Below are positions 46,796 to 56,126 of a stretch of DNA of 64,000 nt, piece after piece (position 1 is the stretch's first letter; the number at the start of each line of letters is the position of its first letter). The stretch lies in the NCBI RefSeq assembly GCF_009296025.1, contig NZ_CP045178.1, positions 2,666,001 through 2,730,000 on the forward strand. The letters run 5' to 3'. A program made the position numbers and the translations under genes. The notes under the pieces are model-generated. The model saw only the letters and a program-made list of their open reading frames with translations, did no database searches and was not told the origin of the DNA. The DNA is from Streptomyces tsukubensis. GTDB lineage: Bacteria; Actinomycetota; Actinomycetes; Streptomycetales; Streptomycetaceae.

Positions 46796-47949
46796 CGGGT
46801 CACTCCGTACACGTCGAGCAGTGACCGCATGCGGGCCTCCGCCAGCGCCGGGTCCGGGAACAGGCCCAGATCGTCGGCCAGTTCGTAGGCGTGTGCCAGA
46901 TGCGGCAGCGAGCGGGCCGATTGCAGGCCGCCGACCATCGCGAAGTGGTCCTGGTGGCCCGCCAGCCAGGCCAGGAGGACCACGCCCGTCTTGTAGTAGC
47001 GGGTCGGTGGGGCGAAGAGGTGGCGGGAGAGTTCGACCGTCGGGTCGAGCAGTTCCCTGAAGCCCTTGACGTCACCGGTGTCCAGCACCCGCACGGCCCG
47101 CGCCGCGAGGGGGCCCAGTGGGTCGAAGATGCCGAGCAGGGCGTGGCTGAAGCCCTGTTCGTCGCCGGCGATCAGCTCCGGGTAGTTGAAGTCGTCGCCC
47201 GTGTAGCAGCGGACCCCGGCGGGCAGCCTGCGGCGTACGTCGATCTCCCGTCCCGCGTCCAGCAACGAGATCTTCACGCCGTCGACCTTGTCCGGGTGTT
47301 CCGCGATGACCTGGAGGAACGTGTCGGTGGCCGCGTCCAGGTCGGACGAGCCCCAGTAGCCTTCCAGCGCCGGGTCGAACATGGGGCCGAGCCAGTGCAG
47401 GATCACCGGCTCGGAGGCCTGGCGCAGCAGGTGGGCGTAGACCCGCAGGTAGTCCTCGGGCCCCTCGGCCGCGGCCGCCAGAGCACGGGACGCCATCAGG
47501 ATGGCCTGCGAGCCGGTCTCCTCCACGAGGGCCAACTGCTCCTCGTAGGCGCGCAGTACCCCGTCCAGGGTGCCGGTGCCCGCGGCGATCTGGTCGGTGC
47601 CGACCCCGCAGGCGATCCTGCCGCCCGTGGACCTGGCCTCAGCGGCGGAGCGGCGGATCAGCTCGGCCGCCGTGTCCCAGTCGAGGCCCATCCCGCGCTG
47701 GGCGGTGTCCATGGCCTCCGCGACGCCGAGCCCCTGCGCCCACAGGTGGCGGCGGAAGGCGAGCGTGGCGTCCCAGTCGACGGCCGCGGGCCCGTCCGGG
47801 GTGGTGTCCGCGTACGGGTCGGCCACGACGTGCGCGGCGGAGAAGACCGTACGGGAGGCGAGCGGGCCCGCCTCGGTGGAAAGGGGCAGTGGGGTGGCGC
47901 GTGGGGTGTGGTCGCGCAGTACACCCCCTGCGGCGGGGAGCCTGATCAT
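46792..47949 (-). CDS. DUF993, dihydrodipicolinate-synthase-like aldolase
   Basis: 385 residues from ATG 47949. Barrel-type protein with VILHWLGPMFDPALEGYWG, DKVDGVKISLLD (Lys likely for Schiff base) and RCYTGDDFNYPELI. The family is annotated as DUF993 or dihydrodipicolinate synthase family and accompanies Gfo/Idh/MocA genes. A lyase or aldolase role in sugar breakdown is inferred. Overlaps the isomerase start. Confidence 0.82.
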   Translation of the reverse strand: MIRLPAAGGVLRDHTPRATPLPLSTEAGPLASRTVFSAAHVVADPYADTTPDGPAAVDWDATLAFRRHLWAQGLGVAEAMDTAQRGMGLDWDTAAELIRRSAAEARSTGGRIACGVGTDQIAAGTGTLDGVLRAYEEQLALVEETGSQAILMASRALAAAAEGPEDYLRVYAHLLRQASEPVILHWLGPMFDPALEGYWGSSDLDAATDTFLQVIAEHPDKVDGVKISLLDAGREIDVRRRLPAGVRCYTGDDFNYPELIAGDEQGFSHALLGIFDPLGPLAARAVRVLDTGDVKGFRELLDPTVELSRHLFAPPTRYYKTGVVLLAWLAGHQDHFAMVGGLQSARSLPHLAHAYELADDLGLFPDPALAEARMRSLLDVYGVTR

Positions 47950-48151
47950 CGGGTTCCTTTTCGTTCGCGGTACGCCGCCGCCGACCTCATCGCGTGGTCG
48001 GCGCGTGCGTGGTCGGCGCGCGGGGTGGCCGCGGGTGCGGCGGTCACCGCCGCGCGGTCGGCGAGTGCCGTGGGCGCGGGCGCGGTGGGGTGAGCGGTGA
48101 CCAGGCCCGCGTGCGGCCTCGTCACCTTGGCCGCGTACGGCCGCGCCCGCC

Positions 48152-49303
48152 TCACAGGGCGATCTCCGGCACGTCGAGCCGCACGCCCTCGGCGGAGGAC
48201 CGGAGTCCCAGTTCCGCGAGTTGCACACCGCGCGCGCCCGCCAGCAGGTCCCAGCGGTAGGGGGCGTCGGCGTACACGTGCTGGAGGAACAGCTCCCACT
48301 GTGCCTTGAAGCCGTTGTCGAACTCGCCGTTGTCGGGGACTTCCTGCCACTGGTCACGGAAGGACTCGGTGGCGGGCAGATCGGGGTTCCACACCGGCTT
48401 GGGGGTGGCGGAACGGTGCTGGACACGGCACTTGCGCAGCCCGGCCACGGCCGACCCCTCGACACCGTCCACCTGGAACTCGACGAGTTCGTCCCGGTTG
48501 ACGCGTACCGCCCACGAGGAGTTGATCTGCGCGACGGCCCCGCCCTCCAACTGGAAGACGCCGTACGCGGAGTCGTCCGCCGTCGCGTCGTACGGCTTGC
48601 CCTGCTCGTCCCAGCGCACCGGTACGTGTGTGGTGGCGACGGCCTGGACGGTGGTGACCCGGCCGAACAGCTCGTGCAGTACGTACTCCCAGTGCGGGAA
48701 CATGTCGACGACGATGCCGCCGCCGTCCTGCGCGCGGTAGTTCCAGCTCGGCCGCTGGGCGGTCTGCCAGTCGCCCTCGAAGACCCAGTAGCCGAACTCG
48801 CCGCGCACCGACAGGATCTTGCCGAAGAAACCGCCGTCGATGAGGCGCTTCAGCTTCAGCAGGCCCGGCAGGAACAGCTTGTCCTGGACGACTCCGTGCT
48901 TGATACCGGCGCGCTCCGCGAGCCTGGCCAGCTCCAGGGCGCCGTCCAGGCCGGTCGCGGTCGGCTTCTCGGTGTAGATGTGCTTCCCGGCGGCTATGGC
49001 CTTCTTCAGGGACTCCTCACGCGCTGACGTGACCTGCGCGTCGAAGTAGATGTCGACGGACGGGTCGGCGAGCACCTCGTCGACGTCGGTGGTCCAGTGT
49101 TCGAGTCCGTGCCGCTCGGCGAGGGCGCGCAGCGCCTGCTCCCTGCGGCCCACGAGGACGGGCTCGGGCCACAGCACCGTGCCGTCGGCGAGTTCGAGGC
49201 CGCCCTGTTCGCGCAGGGCGAGGATCGAACGGACGAGGTGCTGGCGGTAACCCATGCGCCCCGTCACACCGTTCATGGCTATGCGCACCGTCTTGCGTGT
49301 CAC
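48152..49303 (-). CDS. Gfo/Idh/MocA-family oxidoreductase
   Basis: 383 residues from GTG 49303, preceded by GAAGGGA. N-terminal Rossmann part (RIAMNGVTGRMGYRQHL) and the typical AGKHIYTEKPTATGL with the catalytic Lys. C-terminal part has GGGIVVDMFPHWEYVLHELF. NAD(P)-dependent sugar or inositol dehydrogenase. First in the leftward operon; the gap of 202 bases to the DUF993 gene holds no gene seen. Confidence 0.9.
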   Translation of the reverse strand: MTRKTVRIAMNGVTGRMGYRQHLVRSILALREQGGLELADGTVLWPEPVLVGRREQALRALAERHGLEHWTTDVDEVLADPSVDIYFDAQVTSAREESLKKAIAAGKHIYTEKPTATGLDGALELARLAERAGIKHGVVQDKLFLPGLLKLKRLIDGGFFGKILSVRGEFGYWVFEGDWQTAQRPSWNYRAQDGGGIVVDMFPHWEYVLHELFGRVTTVQAVATTHVPVRWDEQGKPYDATADDSAYGVFQLEGGAVAQINSSWAVRVNRDELVEFQVDGVEGSAVAGLRKCRVQHRSATPKPVWNPDLPATESFRDQWQEVPDNGEFDNGFKAQWELFLQHVYADAPYRWDLLAGARGVQLAELGLRSSAEGVRLDVPEIAL

Positions 49304-49538
49304 GAATGTCCCTTCGTAAGGAGTCGAGAAGCTGAGAAGCCGAGAAGTCAGGACGTCAGGAAGACGAGGAATCAAGGGGGTCAGGAGGCCCAGGGGGGAG
49401 GAGCAGCCGGGCGGCCGGGCATGACCGACCGGCTCCCCGATTCCCCGCTCCCCCGCCCCCTTCCCCTGAGCCTTCCCGCCGCCCGACCGAGCCCGCCGAC
49501 CGCCCGGCGCGTAGCCGCAGTACTGCGCGACGCGCTGT

Positions 49539-49552
49539 AGCAAGCGCTTTCT
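49539..49552. promoter_or_regulatory. LacI-type operator
   Basis: AGCAAGCGCTTTCT has the AAGCGCTT core of LacI/GalR operators and only one mismatched pair over 14 bases. It lies between the oxidoreductase (leftward) and the lacI-type gene (rightward), in a 396-base gap (49304-49699) without genes; GAGAAG repeats occur at 49320-49350. Confidence 0.7.
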
Positions 49553-49699
49553 ATACGGTAAGAAGCTAGCCTCTGCACAGCAGCTCGGACAAGACCCCGC
49601 CGGGACCGGCTTTCGGCCGGCGTCGGCCACCGCTCCTCACCGGCCCCCGCCGGCGACGCTCTCTACACGCAGGCCGCGACCGGCCCGGAGGACGACCAG

Positions 49700-50785
49700 A
49701 TGACCGTGACTCTGTCGGATGTGGCGGCCCGCGCCCGGGTCTCACCCGCGACCGTCTCCCGCGTGCTGAACGGGAACTACCCCGTGGCCGCGGAGACGCG
49801 GGAGCGGGTGCTGCGCGCGGTGGACGAGCTGGACTACGTCCTCAACGGCCCCGCGAGCGCCCTGGCCGCCGCCACCTCCGACCTGGTGGGGATCCTCGTC
49901 AACGACATCGCCGACCCCTTCTTCGGGATCATGGCCGGCGCCATCCAGTCGGAGATCGGCGGCCCCGGCGGGCGCGCGGGGGGCGAGCGGATGGCCGTGG
50001 TCTGCAACACCGGCGGCTCACCCGAGCGCGAACTGACCTATCTGACGCTGCTCCAGCGCCAGCGTGCCGCCGCGGTCGTCCTCACCGGCGGGGCCATCGA
50101 GGACGAGGAGCACGGTGCGGCCGTCGCGGCGAAGCTCCGGCGGCTGACCTCGGCCGGCACCCGGGTGGTGCTCTGTGGACGGCCGCCGCTGCCGGGCGAG
50201 CCCGTGAAGTCGGGCGGGGGCGCGGCGGACGCGGAGGGGGGCGGCCTGGTGGCTCTCACCTTCGACAACCGGGGTGGCGGGCGGCACCTCACCGAGCACC
50301 TGATCGGCCTCGGCCACCGGCGTATCGGATACATCGCGGGCCCCAGGGAACGCACCACGACCCGGCACCGCCTGGAGGGCCACCGGGACGCGCTGGCCGC
50401 ACACGGCGTCGAGGACGATCCGCTCCTCACCGTCCACGGCCCCTACGACAGGGCATCGGGCCACGGAGCGACCCTGGAGCTGCTCGACCGCGCGCGGGAC
50501 CTGACGGCGATCGTCGCAGCCAACGACACGGTGGCGCTCGGCGCGTGCGCGGCCCTGCGCGAGCGGGGGCTCAGGATCCCCGACGACGTGTCGGTGGCCG
50601 GCTTCGACGACCTCCCCTTCAGCATCGACGCGGTACCGGCGCTCACCACGGTCAGACTGCCGCTGCACGACGCGGGCGCCTGGGCGGGCCGTATCGCCAC
50701 CGGCCGTGAGTCGCCGCCCGCAGGGGGCATCGCCACGGTGCAGGGCGAGCTGATGGTGCGGGGTTCGACGGCGCGACCCCGCTGA
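49700..50785 (+). CDS. LacI-family transcriptional regulator
   Basis: 361 residues. DNA-binding head TLSDVAARARVSPATVSRVL followed by the hinge helix in DELDYVLNGPASALA; ligand-binding part with GILVNDIADPFFG, GHRRIGYIAGP, ALGACAALRERGL and SVAGFDDLPF. A glycine-rich loop around residues 95-100 and 172-180 is longer than usual. Expected to repress the divergent sugar operon through the site at 49539. Confidence 0.93.
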   Translation: MTVTLSDVAARARVSPATVSRVLNGNYPVAAETRERVLRAVDELDYVLNGPASALAAATSDLVGILVNDIADPFFGIMAGAIQSEIGGPGGRAGGERMAVVCNTGGSPERELTYLTLLQRQRAAAVVLTGGAIEDEEHGAAVAAKLRRLTSAGTRVVLCGRPPLPGEPVKSGGGAADAEGGGLVALTFDNRGGGRHLTEHLIGLGHRRIGYIAGPRERTTTRHRLEGHRDALAAHGVEDDPLLTVHGPYDRASGHGATLELLDRARDLTAIVAANDTVALGACAALRERGLRIPDDVSVAGFDDLPFSIDAVPALTTVRLPLHDAGAWAGRIATGRESPPAGGIATVQGELMVRGSTARPR

Positions 50786-51011
50786 GCGGCCTCCGCACGG
50801 GTTCCGGGGGCGCGAGGCGCGAGGATGGGCGCGAGCGCACGGGGTATGCGTCCGTTCTGCGAGCGCTCCGCGGCCGTTCCGCTTTCGCTCCGCGTCCGTT
50901 CGCGGCCGCGGCGCACCTGTTCCGCGTCCGTCCGTCCCCCGGGCCGCCGTACCCGCTTGACCAGGGCGGAGCCGCCGCTCCGCCGCCCCCACCCCCGTTA
51001 GGAGTCCTCGT

Positions 51012-51812
51012 ATGAAGCTGGCCTTCTCCACCCTGGGCGTGCCCGGCATGCCGATCGGTGATGTGCTGCGGTGCGCCGTCGACCACGGCTACCACGGTGT
51101 CGAGCTGCGCGCCCACCCCGAGGAGCCCCTGCATCCGGGCACCGGCGCGGCGGAACGAGCGGCCGCCGTGGCCCAGTTCAAGGAAGCGGGCGTCGAGGTG
51201 CTCGGCGTCGCCGGATACGTCAAGGTGGCCGCGCCCGGCGACGACGAACCGGTCCTCGCGGAGCTGCGTGCCCTGCTGGAGCTGGCCAGGGACCTCGGCG
51301 CGCCCTACGTACGGGTCTTCCCCGGCGGCGGTACGGAGCAGAGCGAGGCGGAGGCCGACGCGACAGCCGAGCGCAGGCTCGGCCTGGGCGCGGAGTACGC
51401 GGCCGACCTCGGCGTGCGGATCCTGCTGGAGACCCACGACTCGCACCGCACGGGCGCGGCGGCGACAAGGGTGCTCGGTACGGTCGGCCACCGCCAGGTG
51501 GGCGCGCTCTGGGACGTGATGCACACCTGGCTCGGCGGTGAGCAGCCGCTCGACACCTTCGCCGCGCTCGCCCCGTATCTCGGCTACGTCCAGGTCAAGG
51601 ACATCGCCTCCGCCGAGGACAGGACACCGCTGGCGCTCGGCGCCGGGGTGCTGCCGCTGGCCGAGGTCGTCGAGGTGCTGAGCCGCGAGGACTGGGACGG
51701 CTGGCTGTGCTGGGAGTACGAGAAGCGCTGGTACCCGGCGGCGGCCGAGCTGCCTGGACAGCTCGCGGCGGGCCGGGAGCACCTGGGGCGGCTGCTCCAC
51801 GACGCGGCCTGA
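51012..51812 (+). CDS. Sugar phosphate isomerase/epimerase (TIM barrel)
   Basis: 266 residues from ATG 51012, preceded by AGGAG. Begins KLAFSTLGVPGMPI; metal-site segments GYHGVELRAHP, RILLETHDSH, GALWDVMHTW and LCWEYEKRW. It is a second barrel isomerase for the same locus, separated from the LacI gene by 226 bases, and probably co-induced. Specific reaction unknown. Confidence 0.87.
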   Translation: MKLAFSTLGVPGMPIGDVLRCAVDHGYHGVELRAHPEEPLHPGTGAAERAAAVAQFKEAGVEVLGVAGYVKVAAPGDDEPVLAELRALLELARDLGAPYVRVFPGGGTEQSEAEADATAERRLGLGAEYAADLGVRILLETHDSHRTGAAATRVLGTVGHRQVGALWDVMHTWLGGEQPLDTFAALAPYLGYVQVKDIASAEDRTPLALGAGVLPLAEVVEVLSREDWDGWLCWEYEKRWYPAAAELPGQLAAGREHLGRLLHDAA

Positions 51813-51926
51813 GCCCCCGGGACGAGGGCCGCACGGGGCCGCGGCCCCTGAGTTGCGGTCCCGGCGGGGTGACGGACGATGGTGGCGACGGGGGACTCCC
51901 CCTGAAGAAGCCCCGGAGAGGCAGCC

Positions 51927-52370
51927 ATGGCCGACACGCCGCCCTACGTCCATGTGAGCTACATCGAGGGCGCCCCGGAGAAGGTGTGGGGCGCCCTGAC
52001 CGATCCCGACCTCACGGCCAGGTACTGGGGCCACAGCAATGTCTCCGACTGGCGGCCGGGCTCCACCTGGGAGCACCGGCGTACCGACGGCTCGGGCGTC
52101 GCCGATGTCGTCGGCACGGTCGTGGAGAACTCGGCCCCGCACCGTCTCGTGATCACCTGGGCGGAGCCCGGTTCTGATCCCGGTCCTTCGCGGGTCACCT
52201 TCACCGTCGAGCCGTACGAGAGGATCGTCCGGCTCACGGTCATCCACGAGGGGTTGCCGCCGGAGGCCGCGGAGGGCGCCGCCGACGGGTGGCCCGCGGT
52301 GCTCTCCAACTTGAAGACCTTCCTGGAGACGGGCGCGCCCTTGTCGAGCGAGCCCTGGTCGATGCCGTGA
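51927..52370 (+). CDS. SRPBCC/AHSA1-type protein
   Basis: 147 residues. START-like fold: YVHVSYIEGAPEKVWGALTD, then ARYWGHSN, and the final LSNLKTFLETG helix typical of AHSA1 domains. Such proteins bind hydrophobic ligands and often partner with ArsR regulators; none is adjacent here. ATG 51927 after GAGAGG. Function unknown. Confidence 0.88.
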   Translation: MADTPPYVHVSYIEGAPEKVWGALTDPDLTARYWGHSNVSDWRPGSTWEHRRTDGSGVADVVGTVVENSAPHRLVITWAEPGSDPGPSRVTFTVEPYERIVRLTVIHEGLPPEAAEGAADGWPAVLSNLKTFLETGAPLSSEPWSMP

Positions 52371-53047
52371 GGTCTGCGGGCCGCACGGGGCCTGTGGGAC
52401 CTGCGGGGGCCGAGAGGGCTGCGGGGACTGCGGGGGCCGAGAGGGCTGCGGGATCTGCGGGATCTGCGGGATCTGTAGGACGGTGACCGGCAGGGTCGCG
52501 ACGGCCGGCTCGTGCCGATGGGCGAGGGCCGCTCGTGCCGAGGGGCGAAGAGTGCCCGTGCCCAAGGGGTCCTTGCAATAGGGGCGCCCGAGCCTCGACG
52601 GCACACGACGACGACGGCGCCTCGTGCGCGCCTTTCACACCTTCCGTACCTTTTTGAGTTTCCCTCCGCCAACGGGAACCCGGCTCGGAGCCCCCTCGTC
52701 CAAGGGGCGTGCTGCTCGTGAGTCTCCGCCGTGCGGTGTCGGCCTCGCTGCTGACGCGAAAGCTGACCACCCTCTCCAACCGCACGCGGTCGGCGGCATG
52801 CCGTCACCGGCGCACCCCTCCGAACAGCGCCGGTGGCGGCCCCTCACGGCCCTCCCTCCCTCAAGGACACCGGGGTCCTCGCCCGCGGTTCCCGTACGGC
52901 TGGCGCGTACTGCTCCGTACGGCCTCCGGGCGCGCACGGTGTCTTGACCGGGGACCCCGTTGCGACTATCGCTGTGACCTCGGACGTTCGCATGTTCGGG
53001 CGTCCGGACGTTCCAGGTACGGCTTCGGGCACCACGAAGGAGCAGGG
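52371..53047. other. Long intergenic region before the GH3 gene
   Basis: About 677 bases. Tandem repeats at 52401-52481, a less GC-rich patch at 52625-52670 (CCTTTTTGAG), and CGGACGTTC twice at 52981 and 53005 in the likely GH3 promoter area. Overlapping open frames lack coding bias. No gene seen. Confidence 0.5.
52401..52481. repeat. 27-bp and 9-bp tandem repeats after the SRPBCC gene
   Basis: CTGCGGGGGCCGAGAGGG at 52401-52418 and 52428-52445 (period 27), then CTGCGGGAT three times from 52446 with a diverged fourth copy (period 9). Confidence 0.9.
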
Positions 53048-54955
53048 ATGCAGCGAGGATCGCGGACCTCCAGACGCACGTTCCTCACGGCGGGCGCGAC
53101 GGCGGCGGTGCTCGCCGCCGGGGTCGGCGGAGCCGGCGAGGCCGGTGCGACAGGTGCGACAGGTGCGACAGGTGGTGGGGCAGGGACCGGTGGGAGCGGG
53201 GCGCAGGTGACCGGCCGCGTGACCCCACGTGATCGGGCCCGGCTGAGGTCGCTCGTCAACCGGATGAGCCTGGAGGAGAAGGTCGGCCAGCTCTTCGTGA
53301 TGCGGGTCTACGGCCACTCGGCCACCGACCCCGACCCTGCGGACGTGGCATCCAACCGCCAGGAGATCGGCGTCGATTCCGCCGCGGAGCTGATCTCGAA
53401 GTTCCACGTCGGCGGGATCATCTACTTCACCTGGGCGCACAACACCCGTGACCCGCTCCAGATCGCGGGGCTCTCCAACGGAATCCAGCGCGCCGGGCTC
53501 GCCCAGCGGGTGCCCGTCCCTGTCCTGGTCTCCACCGACCAGGAGCACGGCGCCGTCGCCAGGATCGGTGCCCCCGCGACGCTGCTTCCTGGCGCGATGG
53601 CGCTCGGCGCGGGCGGCTCCGCCGCCGACGCGCGGGAGGCGGCCACGATCTCCGGCAAGGAGCTGGCGGCGATGGGCGTACGCCAGGACTACGCACCGGA
53701 CGCCGACGTCAACATCAACCCCGCCAACCCGGTCATCGGCGTACGTTCCTTCGGCTCGGACCCGGCAGCCGTCTCCCGGATGGTGAGCGCGCAGGTGCGT
53801 GGCTACCAGGAGGGTGCGGGTATCGCGGCGGCCGTCAAACACTTCCCCGGCCACGGCGACACGGCCACCGACAGCCACTACGGCTTCCCCGTCATCGAGC
53901 ACACCAGGGAACAGTGGCGGACGCTGGACGCCCCGCCGTTCCAGGCCGCCATCGGCGCCGGTATCGACGTGATCATGACGGCGCACATCATGGTGCCCGC
54001 CCTCGACCCCTCCGGTGACCCCGCGACGCTCTCCCGACCGATCCTCACGGGGGTACTGCGTGAGGAACTCGGCTACGAGGGGGTCGTCGTCACCGACTCG
54101 CTGCGCATGGAGGGGGTCAGGACGAAGTACGGCGACGACCGGGTGCCCGTCCTCGCGCTGAAGGCGGGCGTGGACCAACTGCTCGACCCGCCGGACATCG
54201 CGGTCGCCTGGCAGGCGGTGTGCGAGGCGGTCAGGTCGGGCGAGTTGCTTGAGGAGCGCATCGACACCTCGGTGCTGCGCGTCCTCGAACTCAAGCACCG
54301 GCGCGGCCTGTTCAGTGACCCTTATGTGAGCGAGCCGCACACCCGGCGGTCCGTCGGTACGCGGACCCATCTGGCGGCGGCCGACCGGATCGCGGAGCGG
54401 ACCACGACCCTGCTCGTCAACAAGAACGTCGCGGGACGCCCCCTGCTGCCGCTCTCCCCGCGCACCCACGGCGAGGTGCTGGTGGTCGGCGCCGACCCCG
54501 CCTCCCCCTCGGGCACCACGGGGCCGCCGACCACGGTGCTCGCCGACGCCCTGCGCGCCCTCGGGTACACCGCGACCGCGCTGTCCACGGGAACGACTCC
54601 CTCCGCCGCGCAGACCGAGGAGGCCGTGCGGGTCGCGCGCGCAGCGGACGCCGTGATCGTCACCACGTACAACCTCACCGCCGAGAGTCCGCAACGGGCC
54701 CTCGTGGCCGCGCTCGCCGATCTGGACGTACCGGTCGTGGTGGTGGCGATCCGCAACCCCTACGACGTGGCGCGGACACCCGACGCGGACGCGGTGCTCG
54801 CCGCCTACGGCTGGACCGACGTCGAAGTGCGCGCCGCCGCACGGGTGATCGCCGGGCGCGCCCGGCCGCGCGGCCGTCTCCCCGTACCGGTGCGGCGGGC
54901 CGACGATCCGGCGCGGACGCTGTACCCGGTCGGCCACGGGCTCTCGTACCGCTGA
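53048..54955 (+). CDS. Tat-exported GH3 beta-N-acetylglucosaminidase-like enzyme
   Basis: 635 residues from ATG 53048. A Tat signal (TSRRTFLTAGATAAVLAAGV) begins the protein; a GAT repeat of 9-bp units follows. Family 3 motifs: AAVKHFPGHGDTATDSHYG, with the His/Asp pair of NagZ-type enzymes, and nucleophile Asp in VVVTDSLRMEGV. The second half is the C-terminal alpha/beta sandwich. It probably removes terminal GlcNAc from chitin or muropeptide fragments outside the cell. The enzyme ends PVGHGLSYR as usual. Confidence 0.92.
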   Translation: MQRGSRTSRRTFLTAGATAAVLAAGVGGAGEAGATGATGATGGGAGTGGSGAQVTGRVTPRDRARLRSLVNRMSLEEKVGQLFVMRVYGHSATDPDPADVASNRQEIGVDSAAELISKFHVGGIIYFTWAHNTRDPLQIAGLSNGIQRAGLAQRVPVPVLVSTDQEHGAVARIGAPATLLPGAMALGAGGSAADAREAATISGKELAAMGVRQDYAPDADVNINPANPVIGVRSFGSDPAAVSRMVSAQVRGYQEGAGIAAAVKHFPGHGDTATDSHYGFPVIEHTREQWRTLDAPPFQAAIGAGIDVIMTAHIMVPALDPSGDPATLSRPILTGVLREELGYEGVVVTDSLRMEGVRTKYGDDRVPVLALKAGVDQLLDPPDIAVAWQAVCEAVRSGELLEERIDTSVLRVLELKHRRGLFSDPYVSEPHTRRSVGTRTHLAAADRIAERTTTLLVNKNVAGRPLLPLSPRTHGEVLVVGADPASPSGTTGPPTTVLADALRALGYTATALSTGTTPSAAQTEEAVRVARAADAVIVTTYNLTAESPQRALVAALADLDVPVVVVAIRNPYDVARTPDADAVLAAYGWTDVEVRAAARVIAGRARPRGRLPVPVRRADDPARTLYPVGHGLSYR

Positions 54956-55220
54956 GCCCCGCACCACGGACTCCCCGCACCGCTGGTGCTCGTACCGCTC
55001 GCTCTCGTGCCGCTGCGGGGCCTGGGCCGGGCGTCGACGAGCACCGTCGGGGCCCCACCGGCTCTCCGGCCGTTGGGGCCTCGCCGGGGTGCGCGGCGGG
55101 GCGTAGCCGGAGTACGGCACGCCGCCCGCGTACCACCCCCAAGTGACGCAAAGCCCCACGCGCGTCTGGCGTGGACACCCGTGACGGGTCACGCTGGTCG
55201 GACATATCGGGGGGTTCTGC

Positions 55221-55982
55221 ATGTACAAGGCGCGATCCATGGGCGTGTCCATGGGACTGGTCTGCGCGCTGCTGCTCGTGGTGGTGGCGGTCCTCGCCTG
55301 CGGCCATCCGTCCGACTCGGCGGGGCCCGCCCGCACCACCGCCTCCGCCTCCCCCGCCGGCTACGGTGCGGTCTTCCTCGGCCAGGGTGAGTGCAGTTCA
55401 CGCGGTACGCGGGCCGTGCGCGAGGTGCCTTGCCGCAGCGAACGGGCGGTCGCCCGGGTACTCGCGCGATTCGACGGGACCAGGGCGGAAGGCCCCGCGT
55501 GCCCCGCCACCAGCGACTTCGTACTGAACATCTCCGAGAACCTGCCGGCGCTCGACGAGAACGGGGACGGTTCAGTACCGCGCGGCTACGCCTGCATGCG
55601 CAATCTGGAAGCCCCGCATCCGGGCGACCCCGGCGGCGGGGGCGGACCGCGGACCGTCGTCGGGGACTGTGTACGCGCCTCGGACAAGGACCAGGTGAAG
55701 GAGATCGCCTGCGACAGCCCGGACGGACCGAACGGAACGGATGGAACGGATGGAACGGATGGAACGGACGGACCGGGTGGGTCAGGCGAACCGAGCGGGT
55801 CGAGCGGGGCGGACGGGGCGGACGGACCGGGCAGTGCGGATGGGGCGGGCGGATCGCGGGGCGCCGACCCCCGGTACAAGGTGGATTCCGCCGTCACGCG
55901 GCGCGCGCTGTGCCCCGGCGACACGACGCTGTACGTGGAGCTGGGCGGCGCGCGACCCGTGGGCTGCGCGCGCCGGCTGTGA
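55221..55982 (+). CDS. Lipoprotein with paired-cysteine domains and collagen-like linker
   Basis: 253 residues. The hydrophobic N-terminus ends VVAVLACGHPSDS, a lipobox with Cys27. Two cysteine-bearing modules follow, LGQGECSSRGTRAVREVPCR and VVGDCVRASDKDQVKEIACD, like the repeated unit of LppU-type proteins. Between the second module and the end stands a run of GTD triplets and Gly/Ser-rich residues (about 170-215), like collagen. The last 35 residues hold two more cysteines. Anchored outside; role unknown. Encoded after the GH3 gene with 265 bases between. Confidence 0.75.
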   Translation: MYKARSMGVSMGLVCALLLVVVAVLACGHPSDSAGPARTTASASPAGYGAVFLGQGECSSRGTRAVREVPCRSERAVARVLARFDGTRAEGPACPATSDFVLNISENLPALDENGDGSVPRGYACMRNLEAPHPGDPGGGGGPRTVVGDCVRASDKDQVKEIACDSPDGPNGTDGTDGTDGTDGPGGSGEPSGSSGADGADGPGSADGAGGSRGADPRYKVDSAVTRRALCPGDTTLYVELGGARPVGCARRL

Positions 55983-56061
55983 CGGAGCGGCCCCGCCCTG
56001 CCGCGTGTGACGGAGCGGACCGGCCGCCCCAGACGTGAGAGAGCGGCCCCCAGACGTGAGA

Positions 56062-56102
56062 GAGCGGCCCGGCCCTCTCGATCCCGGGGGGCCGGGCCGC
56101 TC
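56062..56102. terminator. Bidirectional terminator
   Basis: Perfect 14-bp stem (GAGCGGCCCGGCCC at 56062-56075 with 56089-56102) between convergent genes. A CAGACGTGAGAGAGCGGCCC block just before it is partly duplicated. Confidence 0.85.
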
Positions 56103-56126
56103 AGTGGCTGATCACACCATGGCCGG

